From assembly GCA_024707205.1 (NCBI GenBank), contig JANQAD010000001.1, positions 1,949,979 to 2,013,978 of the forward strand: DNA of 64,000 nucleotides, in the 5' to 3' direction. Positions within the stretch are counted from its first letter, which is position 1. Each line of letters starts with the position of its first letter. This DNA comes from Demequina sp. (lineage in GTDB: Bacteria > Actinomycetota > Actinomycetes > Actinomycetales > Demequinaceae). Positions 1-7,499 of this stretch are shown piece by piece. Made by a program: the position numbers and the translations under genes. The notes under the pieces are model-generated. The model did not search any database. It was not told the DNA's origin and worked only from the letters and a program-made list of their open reading frames with translations.

Positions 1-360
1 GCCGCCGCCGTGCCAGTGGCAGACGAGAGCCCCGCGCCCTCGCTGTGGGACTCCCATCCGCTGATCAACCCCGGCGCTTCGCCCGTGCGCGAGCTGCCCG
101 CCGAGCCGGTTCAGCAGGAGCTTCCCCGCCCCGATCTCAGCGCGCTGCTGAACACGCAAGCCAACCCCACCGTCGAGCAGCAGGCGCAGTTGCGCTCCAC
201 CGAGCCACTGACGTCAACGGGAGCGATCCCGCAGCGAGTCGTCGAGCCCCAGGTGGGAGGCGGCACGCGCCACTTCCGGTGGGCGCACCTTGCGGTGATC
301 GGCTCCATCGCGTTCCTGCTCGGCGTAGTCGCGTGGAACATCGCGAGGTCCGGTTCGTGA
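1..360 (+). CDS. C-terminal part of an uncharacterised membrane-anchored protein (5' end outside window)
   Basis: The frame is open from the first base, so the true start lies upstream. The visible 119 codons are Pro/Ala/Glu-rich and look disordered, and end in one hydrophobic helix (HLAVIGSIAFLLGVVAW) followed by a short Arg-containing tail, so this is probably a tail-anchored or single-pass membrane protein. Its stop overlaps the GTG start of rsfS, so the two are probably co-transcribed. In many actinobacteria an unnamed protein sits between nadD and rsfS, and this fits that slot. No function can be assigned. Confidence 0.6.
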   Translation, partial: AAAVPVADESPAPSLWDSHPLINPGASPVRELPAEPVQQELPRPDLSALLNTQANPTVEQQAQLRSTEPLTSTGAIPQRVVEPQVGGGTRHFRWAHLAVIGSIAFLLGVVAWNIARSGS

Positions 361-734
361 CGGCTTCCGAGCGGGCGCTTGACCTCGCGCGCAACGCGGC
401 GCTCGCGGCGGAGGACAAGAAGGCCGAACAGATCATTGCGCTCGACGTGAGCGAGAAGATGCCCCTCGCCGACGTGTTCCTCATCGCGTCCGGGGCGAAC
501 GAGCGTCAGGTCGTGGCGATCGTGGACGCGATCGAGGAGAGGCTCCACTCCGGCGGCGCCAAGGCGCTGCGTCGCGAGGGCGCACGTGGCGGTCGCTGGG
601 CGGTGCTGGACTTCAACGACCTCATCGTGCACGTGATGCACCAGGAGGATCGCGCGTACTACGAGCTTGAGCGACTGTGGAAGGACTGCCCAGTGGTGCC
701 CCTTCCGTCGGCGCCCGCCCCCGCAGCCGAGTGA
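357..734 (+). CDS. rsfS: Ribosome silencing factor RsfS
   Basis: A 125-residue protein of the RsfS/Iojap family, which binds ribosomal protein uL14 on the 50S subunit and blocks subunit joining when nutrients are short. The family core is visible as KKAEQIIALDVSEKMPLADV, then FLIASGANERQV, then GRWAVLDFNDLIVHVMH and a tail beginning REDRAYYELERLW-like (here QEDRAYYELERLW). The GTG start at 357 overlaps the upstream stop and the TGA overlaps the GTG of the next phosphatase gene, so it sits inside a tight operon. The length is normal for the family. Confidence 0.95.
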   Translation: MTASERALDLARNAALAAEDKKAEQIIALDVSEKMPLADVFLIASGANERQVVAIVDAIEERLHSGGAKALRREGARGGRWAVLDFNDLIVHVMHQEDRAYYELERLWKDCPVVPLPSAPAPAAE

Positions 735-1336
735 AGCGCCTGGTCATCGTCCGTCACGGGGAGACGGACTGGAACGTCGAGCGTCGGATTCAGGGCAGTT
801 CGGACGTGCACCTCAATGCGCTGGGTCGCGCCCAGGCTGCAGCGGCCGCCGACGCTCTCGCCGGCGAACTCGTCAGTCCCCTCATCGTGGCGTCGCCGCT
901 GGCACGCGCCCTGGATACCGCCCAGGCTGTCGCCGACGCGTGCGGCACCGAGGTCACCACGGATGCGAGGCTCGTCGAGCGCACCTATGGCGTGTGGGAG
1001 GGGCTCACCGTCGCGGAGCGCGACGCGGGCTACCCCGAGGCGAGCGCCACCTGGAACGTCGGCAATGAGCCCGTCTCGCTCGAGGGCTACGAGCGTCATG
1101 AGGCGGTGGCCGCACGCATGCGCGAGGCGCTCGCCAACTGGCAGGATCGCGCCACGAACGACCTGGTATTCGTAACGCACGGCTCTTCAGGGCGGATGCT
1201 CATCCTGGATCTCATGGGGCTCGCGCACAACTCGCCGCTCATTGGGTACCTGGGCAACTGCACCTGGTCCATCCTCACCCCGTTCCGCACGGGAGCATGG
1301 ACGCTTCACGAGCACAACGCCCGCGCACGTCGCTAG
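731..1336 (+). CDS. Histidine phosphatase family protein (first of three in tandem)
   Basis: A 201-residue member of the phosphoglycerate-mutase-like histidine phosphatase superfamily. The phosphohistidine motif is RHGETDWN near the N-terminus, the second catalytic His is in VTHGSSGRM, and the conserved segment SPLARALDTAQ lies between. Start chosen as GTG 731, which overlaps the rsfS stop and places RHGE at residue 8 as is usual. Members dephosphorylate sugar phosphates, nucleotides or other small phosphoesters; the substrate cannot be read from sequence. A histidine phosphatase after rsfS is a common actinobacterial arrangement (often called a phosphoglycerate mutase). Confidence 0.9.
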   Translation: MKRLVIVRHGETDWNVERRIQGSSDVHLNALGRAQAAAAADALAGELVSPLIVASPLARALDTAQAVADACGTEVTTDARLVERTYGVWEGLTVAERDAGYPEASATWNVGNEPVSLEGYERHEAVAARMREALANWQDRATNDLVFVTHGSSGRMLILDLMGLAHNSPLIGYLGNCTWSILTPFRTGAWTLHEHNARARR

Positions 1337-1345
1337 GGTCAAGGT

Positions 1346-1972
1346 GTGACCCGCGTATTCATCGTCCGCCACGGCGAGACCGAGTGGAACGCGCGCGGGC
1401 TCTTGCAGGGGACATCGGACGTGCCGCTCGCCGACGCTGGGCGTGAGCAGGCGCGGCAGATGGCTTCCGCGCTCGCTCGCTTGGTATCGCCCGACGCTGT
1501 GCTCGTCTCCTCGCCGCTGTCCCGCGCGCACGACACCGGTTTGGCGCTCGGTTCCGTATTGGGACAGCCCGTCGCGGTTGACGAGCGGCTGCGGGAGCGC
1601 GCCTACGGACCGTGGGAGGGCATCACGGCCGAGGCGAGGGAGGCCGGCTGGCCCGCCGAGGTGGAGGCCTGGCATGAGGGCGGCAACCCTCACCTGGACG
1701 GCTTCGAGGTGCACGACGTGGTGGCCGCGCGCATGTCCGAGGCGATCGAGGAATGGGCGTCCCGAGCGCCGTCCGACGTTGTGGTCTTCTCCCACGGATC
1801 CTCGTCGCGCATCGGGATGATGGGGCTGCTCGGGCTGTCTCTGAGCCACCGGACCCTGGGAAATCTGGGCAATACGTGCTGGTCCCGGCTGCGGCGTAGG
1901 CCCGACGGCCAATGGACGCTCGAGCGCCACAACGTGTGGGTGGACGTGCTGTACCCGGGGGTGGGGCAGTGA
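1346..1972 (+). CDS. Histidine phosphatase family protein (second of three)
   Basis: A 208-residue paralogue of the preceding gene, with RHGETEWN near the N-terminus, SPLSRAHDTGLAL, a proton-donor region RAYGPWEGI and the second His in FSHGSSSRI. It also shares the C-terminal LGNLGNTCWSRL block with its neighbour (GYLGNCTWSIL), so the first two genes look like a recent tandem duplication. GTG start at 1346, nine bases after the upstream stop; the stop overlaps the start of the third copy. Substrate unknown. Confidence 0.9.
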   Translation: MTRVFIVRHGETEWNARGLLQGTSDVPLADAGREQARQMASALARLVSPDAVLVSSPLSRAHDTGLALGSVLGQPVAVDERLRERAYGPWEGITAEAREAGWPAEVEAWHEGGNPHLDGFEVHDVVAARMSEAIEEWASRAPSDVVVFSHGSSSRIGMMGLLGLSLSHRTLGNLGNTCWSRLRRRPDGQWTLERHNVWVDVLYPGVGQ

Positions 1973-2580
1973 GCCGGATCATCCTGTGGCGGCACGCGCC
2001 GACTGCCTCCAACGAGGGCGGCGTGGTTCAGGGCCGCGTCGACACTCCGCTCGACGATGCGGGGATCGCGCGCGCCACGTGGGCCGCCCGGCGGATCGCC
2101 GATCGGTATGTCGCTCGCGACTGGCCGGAGCTGCGCGTCTACTCATCACCCCTGCTACGGGCAGTCCAGACGGCCCAGACGCTCACCCAACTGCTAGGCG
2201 GCTCCGTGATCGTCGACGAGGCCTTCACCCAGCGCTCGTATGGCGCGTGGGAGGGGCTGACGTGGGACGAGGTGCGCCGCGACTGGCCCGAGCAGTGGGC
2301 GCAGCGCGAGAGCGGCGTAGACCCGGATATCCCTGGCTGGGATGGTCAAGAGGCCGTGGGCGCGCGGGTGCTCGCTGGGCTCGAGAAGATCTGGGACGAC
2401 GACAGCCCCGCGGTGGTGGTGACCCACGGCAGCCCCATCACGCTTGGTCTGCTCGCCGCGATAGGCGAGCCGGCGTCGTCCCTTGCGCTCGGCCGCGTGC
2501 CGCACGCGGGGTGCGCGTCGGTGCGCAAGGTCGAGTCGGGGGCGTGGCACATCGAGGCGTTCGGAATCGGCGCGGACTGA
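1969..2580 (+). CDS. Histidine phosphatase family protein (third of three, divergent active-site loop)
   Basis: A 203-residue member of the same superfamily. The usual RHGE motif reads RHAPTASNEGG, so the Gly after the catalytic His is Ala and the following Glu is Pro; the rest of the site (SPLLRAVQTAQTL, RSYGAWEGL, VTHGSPITLGL) is intact. It is more distant from the other two than they are from each other. GTG start at 1969 overlaps the previous stop. RHAP variants occur in family members that are still catalytic, so loss of activity is not implied, but a different substrate is plausible. It closes the operon; palindromic repeats follow. Confidence 0.85.
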   Translation: MSRIILWRHAPTASNEGGVVQGRVDTPLDDAGIARATWAARRIADRYVARDWPELRVYSSPLLRAVQTAQTLTQLLGGSVIVDEAFTQRSYGAWEGLTWDEVRRDWPEQWAQRESGVDPDIPGWDGQEAVGARVLAGLEKIWDDDSPAVVVTHGSPITLGLLAAIGEPASSLALGRVPHAGCASVRKVESGAWHIEAFGIGAD

Positions 2581-2609
2581 TTCGCGCCCCGGCGCCTCAA
2601 CCTCCACCC

Positions 2610-2807
2610 GTTTAGGCAGCTGAGTCCTGGTCACAGCCGGTCCGAGGCTTGGTTTAGGCATCTCAGTCCTGATCTCGCGGTGCTGCCGCGCCCCCGTCGC
2701 TCGGTTCGCGCCACGTCACCCCACAGTTGCGGCACGAGGTCGGAACAGGACTGAGATGCATAAGCCAGGCACTTTGCAAGGCAGGAGCAGGACTGACGTG
2801 CCTAAAC
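2610..2807. repeat. Nested inverted-repeat array (four copies of a ~22-bp unit)
   Basis: Four copies of a unit close to GTTTAGGCAnCTCAGTCCTG: plus-strand copies begin at 2610 and 2652, minus-strand copies span 2743-2764 and 2785-2807. Copies on each side are offset by 42 bp, so the array is symmetric about 2708 and copies 1/4 and 2/3 can pair. It fills the gap between the phosphatase operon and the EcsC-like gene and contains no credible ORF. It could be a REP/REPIN-type element, a terminator or an operator array. Confidence 0.75.
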
Positions 2808-2835
2808 CGCGAGGCGGGGCGGTCATACTGGGGTG

Positions 2836-3726
2836 ATGAGCGAATTGCAGACCGTGAGCGGGAGCGCGCTGCCCGCAGACTTCCAGAATCGCCTGTTCGC
2901 GATCATCGCGAAGCAGCGCCCCGCAGCGCTCGCGTACATCAAGGAGATCCGCCGCAAGCACCCGGACGCCACGCCCGCGGAGGTCATGAAGATCATCGAG
3001 CAGTGGTACCTCGCGAGCACCACGGGAGCGAGCGCCGCCGCCGGTGCCACCGCGACCATTCCCGTGGTCGGCATCCCCACAGCGATCGCCCTTGGCGTCG
3101 CGGACCTGACCTTCTTCTACGAGGCAACGGCGCTGTTCGCGATCTGCATGGCGGAGCTGCGCGGCTATCGCATCGACGACCCCGACCGCGCCAAGGTCGT
3201 GGTCCTGGGCGCGATGCTGGGGGAGAAGCGCAAGAGCCGCGTGACGGACCTCGTCATGACCGCGCTGCCGGCCGGAGCCACGTTCACGGGCGCGCGCATG
3301 GCCACCGAGAACACGATCTCGAAGGTCTCGCCCAAGTGGGGCGACCTCGTGTCACAGCAGTTGCCCGATTCGGCCCTCGTGCCGGTGGCGATGGTGCTCG
3401 CCAAGGAGGCGCTCGCCCGCGGGGCCGTGATGGGCACGGCGCGCGTCGGCTCCAAGGCGCTGCCGTTCATAGGCGCATTCGTCGGCGGCGCCACGAGCTA
3501 CTGGTTCGGCTCGGGCGTGGTGAAGTCGTGCCGCGAAGGATTCAGCGCGCCGCTCGGGGAGTGGCCCCACTGGCTTGGCATCGGCGATGAGCCCACCGTT
3601 GCCACGCAGGTCTCTTCGAAGGCCATCGAGGCGGCCAAGAAGGGGTCCGACGCTGTGGTCGGCACCGCGAAGAGGGCAAGCTCCGCGGTGGCCGGCAGAC
3701 TCAGGCGAACCAAGCCCTCCGATTAG
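2836..3726 (+). CDS. EcsC-like family protein, function unknown
   Basis: A 296-residue protein. Residues about 55-105 are Ala/Gly-rich and hydrophobic (GASAAAGATATIPVVGIPTA then LTFFYEATALFAICMAEL), a second hydrophobic Gly-rich stretch lies near residue 205 (ALPFIGAFVGGATSYWFG), and the last 60 residues are Lys/Ala/Ser-rich. This layout resembles the EcsC domain family, often membrane-associated in actinobacteria, but I rate the family call as tentative. ATG 2836 is preferred; a GTG lies one codon upstream. It stands alone between the palindrome array and tRNA-Ala. Confidence 0.55.
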   Translation: MSELQTVSGSALPADFQNRLFAIIAKQRPAALAYIKEIRRKHPDATPAEVMKIIEQWYLASTTGASAAAGATATIPVVGIPTAIALGVADLTFFYEATALFAICMAELRGYRIDDPDRAKVVVLGAMLGEKRKSRVTDLVMTALPAGATFTGARMATENTISKVSPKWGDLVSQQLPDSALVPVAMVLAKEALARGAVMGTARVGSKALPFIGAFVGGATSYWFGSGVVKSCREGFSAPLGEWPHWLGIGDEPTVATQVSSKAIEAAKKGSDAVVGTAKRASSAVAGRLRRTKPSD

Positions 3727-3796
3727 GGGTTGCCCGCGCGGTTGGGCTACTATGGCAGTCGCTCTTTCGAGAGCGCCGTGTTGTTTGTACAACTGC

Positions 3797-3869
3797 GGGG
3801 CTGTGGCGCAGCTGGTAGCGCACCTGCATGGCATGCAGGGGGTCAGGGGTTCGAGTCCCCTCAGCTCCA
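3797..3869 (+). tRNA. tRNA-Ala (anticodon GGC)
   Basis: A 73-nt cloverleaf. The acceptor stem pairs GGGGCTG with CAGCTCC (one G-T pair), the anticodon arm is CCTGC-ATGGCAT-GCAGG giving anticodon GGC, and the T arm carries the GGTTCGAGTCC-type loop. The discriminator is A and the CCA tail is not encoded. It reads GCC, the dominant Ala codon of this GC-rich genome. A strong hairpin terminator follows 21 bases later. Confidence 0.95.
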
Positions 3870-3890
3870 CTCTGGTTGAGACAGAGCGTA

Positions 3891-3917
3891 GGGACCGCCC
3901 GAATGGGCGGTCCCTTT
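3891..3917 (+). terminator. Intrinsic terminator of tRNA-Ala
   Basis: A perfect 10-bp stem GGGACCGCCC / GGGCGGTCCC with a GAAT tetraloop, followed by TTT. It lies directly downstream of the tRNA and ahead of a convergent membrane-protein gene. Confidence 0.85.
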
Positions 3918-3928
3918 GCGTTTGCCCC

Positions 3929-4621
3929 CTAGAGAGCCAACGCCTTCACGGCTCCGTCTTGCGCGGGGTCGCCAGCGCGGCTCGTGTGCGCGATGCGAAT
4001 TGCGGCCCAGGTCCCGGCGACGCATGCGAGCAGCGTGGAGGCCAGCACCGTTGGGGGAGAAGGGACCGCCGCGTTGGCGAGCGACCCCACGAGGCACAGC
4101 ACAAAGGGCCACACGGGGATGATGCGACCGCGCCACAGGCCAAGGAACACGAGAGCGAACCCGATGAGGCCCACGATCTCGAGGATCCATCCCAGGCTGC
4201 TCCCGGTGAGCAGGGGTCCCGCGTCCGTGATGGCCTTCGCGAATGTGAAAGCCGTGTCGGCGTCGGACTGCGTGGCCAAGGCGAGGACGGCGAGGCCCGA
4301 GCCGTTGGCAAGGCCAAACCCGGCGATGCCGAAGCCCGCCATGATCGCGCCGATCGTCGCGACCACCCCGCCGCGTGCGCGCACGAGCGCGGTGGCGGCG
4401 ATGAGCGCGAGCGCCGTGATGGCGAAGCCCGCAATCTCGATCATCTCGGACATGACGAGCGTGTTCGCGTGCTCGCCCATGGTGGTGAAGCTCGTGCGCA
4501 TGTCCTCGGACTGGGGAACGCCAAGGATGATGAGGGCGGCGATGGAAGCGAGGATGGGGCCGGCGATGAGTCCCATCACGGTGAGCCAGCGACGCGCCCT
4601 GTCGGTTGATGTCTCTTGCAT
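3929..4621 (-). CDS. Multi-pass membrane protein, function unknown
   Basis: A 230-residue protein with about six hydrophobic helices (for example WLTVMGLIAGPILASIAALI, IAGFAITALALIAATALV, GFALVFLGLW, VWPFVLCLVGSLANAAV). The start is ATG 4621, preceded by an AAGGAGAG ribosome-binding site eight bases away. No catalytic motif is recognisable; it resembles the general class of small DUF4386-like actinobacterial membrane proteins, but that is only an impression. It is transcribed divergently from the two-component system at 4779, which might control it. Confidence 0.6.
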   Translation of the reverse strand: MQETSTDRARRWLTVMGLIAGPILASIAALIILGVPQSEDMRTSFTTMGEHANTLVMSEMIEIAGFAITALALIAATALVRARGGVVATIGAIMAGFGIAGFGLANGSGLAVLALATQSDADTAFTFAKAITDAGPLLTGSSLGWILEIVGLIGFALVFLGLWRGRIIPVWPFVLCLVGSLANAAVPSPPTVLASTLLACVAGTWAAIRIAHTSRAGDPAQDGAVKALAL

Positions 4622-4778
4622 GATCTCTCCTTCGGTTGGTGGTAAGCCCGACGCTATGGATGTGGGCACCCGGCTCACGTCTGGCTGGGGTCTCGTGTGC
4701 ATGGGCCATGCGGCCAGTTCGCATCTGTCGTGCGGGGGATAGGGGTCCTCCGCGCGACCGATGCCGTGTGAGTGCGGC

Positions 4779-5951
4779 ATGGATAGGCTGGCGAACATGG
4801 TCGAGGCCGACGCGCGCGAGCCGCTGTGGCGAGTGCTGCTGTTCGATGTGACGCCAGCGGTGGCGTTCCTCGTCATGGGACTCGTGGATCTCTACGCGCC
4901 GCTGACGGAGCCTTACGGCGATGCGCCGCTGTCGAGCGCGGTCATTCCGATTGTGCTTGCGAGCGGCTCGTTGTTGATCCGTCGCCGGTGGCCGCTCGCC
5001 GCGCTCGCGATCGCCGTGGCCGTGGTGGTGATTCCCGCGATGCTGTTCTCGGTGCTGCTGACGCTGTGGGGCCAGTTCCTGGTGTGGGTCGTGGCGATGT
5101 ACTCGGTGGGGCGCCACGAACCGTGGGAGCGGGCCGTGTGGGCGCCCATCATCTCGCTCGCGGGGTTTGGCGTGGTGATCGTCCGCTACCCGGGGCTGCA
5201 CATCGCGAGCGACGTGCTGATCGATGTGGTGATGCTGCTGGGTGCCTGGGGGATTGGGCGCCTCATCGCCGGCTCGGCGAGCAACAGGGCGAAGGCGATG
5301 GCGCTCGAGTTGGAGCGCGCACGGGCCGAGGAGCGCGCTGCGCTGAGCGAACGCACGCGCATCGCGCGCGAGCTTCACGACGTGGTCTCCCACTCGATCA
5401 CCGTGATCGTGATGCAGGCAGGCGGGGCGCGATTGGCCGCTGCCACGGACCCCGGTGCGGCCAACAGGGCGCTCGAGCTCATCGAGAACGTGGGCAGGGA
5501 GACGCTGCACGAGCTGGCGACCATGCTCAAGGTGCTGCGCAACGACGATGCTGGGGCCGCCCCGCAGCCGGTGCTCGCGAACATCCCCACGCTGTGCGCC
5601 CGCATGCTGCAGTTGGGGATGACCGTGGACGTGGACGTCGCCGAAGGGCTCGACCACGTGCCGCCGGGCGTTCAACTCGCGGCCTACCGCATTGTGCAGG
5701 AGGGCCTCACCAACATCCTCAAGCACGCTGGGCCGGTTCCCACGTCCGTGGTGGTGAGCCGAGACCAAGGCGCGCTTGAAGTGCGGGTGGCCAGCGCGTC
5801 GGGCCGTGACGACGGAGCCCTTGGGGGTTCCGAACTGGGGTTGGTGGGATTGAGGGAGCGCGTGGACTCGCTTGGTGGGCAGCTGCAGGCCGGGCCGAGC
5901 GGCGACGGCTATGGCATCAGGGCCGTGCTGCCTACGGCGGTGGCTACGTGA
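4779..5951 (+). CDS. Two-component sensor histidine kinase (NarL/DesK-type, HisKA_3)
   Basis: A roughly 390-residue kinase. The N-terminal 150 residues hold four or five membrane helices with very short loops and no large extracellular sensor domain. A coiled linker (ALELERARAEERAALSE) leads to the dimerisation/phosphoacceptor motif ARELHDVVSHSITVIV, with the His near residue 200, and a C-terminal HATPase (PPGVQLAAYRIVQEGLTNIL, then GLVGLRERVDSLGG). ATG 4779 and 4797 are both possible starts, and 4761 is a further upstream option. The stop overlaps the GTG of the response regulator gene. The signal is unknown; such intramembrane-sensing kinases often respond to envelope stress. Confidence 0.88.
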   Translation: MDRLANMVEADAREPLWRVLLFDVTPAVAFLVMGLVDLYAPLTEPYGDAPLSSAVIPIVLASGSLLIRRRWPLAALAIAVAVVVIPAMLFSVLLTLWGQFLVWVVAMYSVGRHEPWERAVWAPIISLAGFGVVIVRYPGLHIASDVLIDVVMLLGAWGIGRLIAGSASNRAKAMALELERARAEERAALSERTRIARELHDVVSHSITVIVMQAGGARLAAATDPGAANRALELIENVGRETLHELATMLKVLRNDDAGAAPQPVLANIPTLCARMLQLGMTVDVDVAEGLDHVPPGVQLAAYRIVQEGLTNILKHAGPVPTSVVVSRDQGALEVRVASASGRDDGALGGSELGLVGLRERVDSLGGQLQAGPSGDGYGIRAVLPTAVAT

Positions 5952-6619
5952 CTGGCGCCGAGATCTCCGTGGCGGTTGTTGACGATCAGCAGCTGCTGCG
6001 TGCGGGGGTTCGCATGATGCTCGACTCGCAGGCCGACCTCGTGTTTGCGGGCGAGGCGAGCAGCGGCGAGGAGGCGATCACGCTGGCGCGCACCGCGCGG
6101 CCCAACGTCATGCTGCTGGACATTCGGATGCCAGGGCGTGACGGTGTTGAGGTCATCGCGCCCATCCTCGAGGCGAGCCCGCAAACCCGTGTGGTGATGC
6201 TCACGACGTTCGGGATCGAGGACTACATCTTCGCGTCGCTGCGTGCGGGCGCGAGCGGGTTCCTGCTCAAGGATGCGACGCCGGAACAGCTGCTCGCGGG
6301 GATTAGGGCCGTGGCTTCGGGAGAGATGCTGCTGGCGCCGGACGTGACGCGCAGGATCATCGAGAACTTCATGACGGGCGCCCCGCGCCTCGAGGACGGG
6401 CCGCTCGCGGCGCTCACAGAGCGGGAAAGGGACGTGCTGAGCGAGGTCGCGGCCGGGCGCAGCAACGCGGAGATAGGCGCGGCGCTGTTCATCTCCGAAG
6501 GCACGGTCAAGACGCACGTGAGCCGCGTGCTCGCCAAGCTGCAGCTGCGGGATCGGGTGCAGGCCGTCATCGCGGCGTACGAGTACGGGCTCGTGGAGCC
6601 GAGGCGGAGGCCCGGGTAG
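5948..6619 (+). CDS. LuxR/NarL-family response regulator
   Basis: A 223-residue regulator paired with the kinase just upstream (GTGA overlap). The receiver domain shows the acidic pocket VVDDQQLLR, the phosphoacceptor Asp in MLLDIRMPG (about residue 58), Thr/Ser in MLTTFG and Lys in GFLLKDA (about residue 108). The C-terminal LuxR helix-turn-helix is TERERDVLSEVAAGRSNAEI followed by FISEGTVKTHVSRVLAKL. Targets are unknown; autoregulation or the divergent membrane-protein gene are the simplest candidates. Confidence 0.93.
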   Translation: MTGAEISVAVVDDQQLLRAGVRMMLDSQADLVFAGEASSGEEAITLARTARPNVMLLDIRMPGRDGVEVIAPILEASPQTRVVMLTTFGIEDYIFASLRAGASGFLLKDATPEQLLAGIRAVASGEMLLAPDVTRRIIENFMTGAPRLEDGPLAALTERERDVLSEVAAGRSNAEIGAALFISEGTVKTHVSRVLAKLQLRDRVQAVIAAYEYGLVEPRRRPG

Positions 6620-6703
6620 GAGGCAGGACGCGGCGTCCGCCATTCCACGGGCGAGCGAGAATCGCACGGCCGCAGATGCACCAACAAGGTGTACGGTATG
6701 TGT

Positions 6704-6913
6704 ATGACGCGCACCAACATCGAGATCGACGACAAGCTCGTCGCCGCGGTGATGTTGCGATACCACCTCCCCTCAAAGCGCAGCGCGGTGGAGTATGCGC
6801 TTCGCCAGTTAGCGATCGCGCCCAAGACGCGGGAAGAGGTCCTCGCGATGCGGGGCAGCGGCTTCGAGCTCACGAATGAGGAGATCGAGGGCGATTGGTC
6901 GCTTGACGGATGA
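6704..6913 (+). CDS. vapB: VapB-type antitoxin
   Basis: A 69-residue protein of the VapB family (DUF2191-like). The N-terminus MTRTNIEIDDKLVAAVM followed by a basic helix is the ribbon-helix-helix DNA-binding part, and the acidic C-terminus (ELTNEEIEGDWSLDG) is the usual toxin-wrapping tail. ATG 6704 is preferred over in-frame upstream codons because IEIDD normally lies at residues 5-10. Its TGA overlaps the ATG of vapC. It should neutralise VapC and repress the operon. Confidence 0.88.
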   Translation: MTRTNIEIDDKLVAAVMLRYHLPSKRSAVEYALRQLAIAPKTREEVLAMRGSGFELTNEEIEGDWSLDG

Positions 6914-7308
6914 TCGTCGACACATCTGTCTGGATTGAGTACCTGCGTCCAGGGGCGAGCGAAGTCGGCGACTATCTGGAGCGCATGATTCGCGCGGGCG
7001 CGGACATTGCCGTGCCGGAGACCGTCATGATGGAGTTGCTAAGCGGGACCACGGACGAAGCGACTGCCAACGACCGGCGTCGCATGCTGGAAGCGTTCGA
7101 CGTCCTGCCCGCAGTGCCGCTGGCCGATTCCTTCCTCGCTGCGGCCCTCCAGCGCTCGTGCCGCCGCGCGGGCCAGACTGTCCGCAATCTTGGCGACTGC
7201 CAGATCGCGGCCGTCGCGCTACGCCTGGACCTGGTGGTGTTGCATCGCGACCGGGACTTCGAAGTCCTCGCCGCCTGCGGCGGGCTCAATACCGTGTCGC
7301 TCTTGTGA
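6910..7308 (+). CDS. vapC: VapC-type PIN-domain ribonuclease toxin
   Basis: A 132-residue PIN-domain protein. The acidic catalytic set is visible: Asp4 in MIVDTSVWIEYL, Glu in MMELLSG, Asp in LGDCQIAAVAL and Asp in VLHRDRDFE. VapC toxins cleave specific tRNA or rRNA loops to arrest translation; the target here is unknown. It overlaps vapB by four bases, so the pair is translationally coupled. All catalytic acids are present, so the toxin looks functional. Confidence 0.92.
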   Translation: MIVDTSVWIEYLRPGASEVGDYLERMIRAGADIAVPETVMMELLSGTTDEATANDRRRMLEAFDVLPAVPLADSFLAAALQRSCRRAGQTVRNLGDCQIAAVALRLDLVVLHRDRDFEVLAACGGLNTVSLL

Positions 7309-7406
7309 CCGAGATCGACCTCTGAGGGTTCGCGGAACCTGCGGCCGCGCGTAGGGCGACGTCCACTCACGCCACTTGGGACCAAAGTCCCAAGAAGGTC
7401 CCATGC

Positions 7407-7452
7407 CACTACATCTAGTGTTACGTAACGTATATTCACACAACATGTAGTG
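7407..7452. promoter_or_regulatory. Tandem NrdR boxes upstream of nrdDG
   Basis: Two palindromic boxes, CACTACATCTAGTG (7407-7420) and CACAACATGTAGTG (7439-7452), start 32 bp apart, about three helical turns, which is the classic spacing for NrdR, the ATP-cone repressor of ribonucleotide reductase genes. A perfect palindrome GTTACGTAAC lies between them. The pair sits about 50 bp before the nrdD start, in an AT-rich promoter region. Repression by NrdR when dATP is high is the expected control. Confidence 0.85.
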
Positions 7453-7499
7453 GCCAACTCCCCGGTGGCGCCACGCTTGATCCCGCTCGGAGGAGCACC

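Noticed and set aside
3861-5768. 635-codon open frame on the minus strand
   Set aside because: It runs antisense across the histidine kinase and membrane-protein genes, has a His/Arg-rich low-complexity composition typical of shadow frames in GC-rich DNA, and matches no family.
6910-7308. VapBC as a sign of a genomic island
   Set aside because: No integrase, tRNA-end repeat, insertion sequence or clear composition change borders the pair; the nearest tRNA is intact with no visible attachment-site duplicate.
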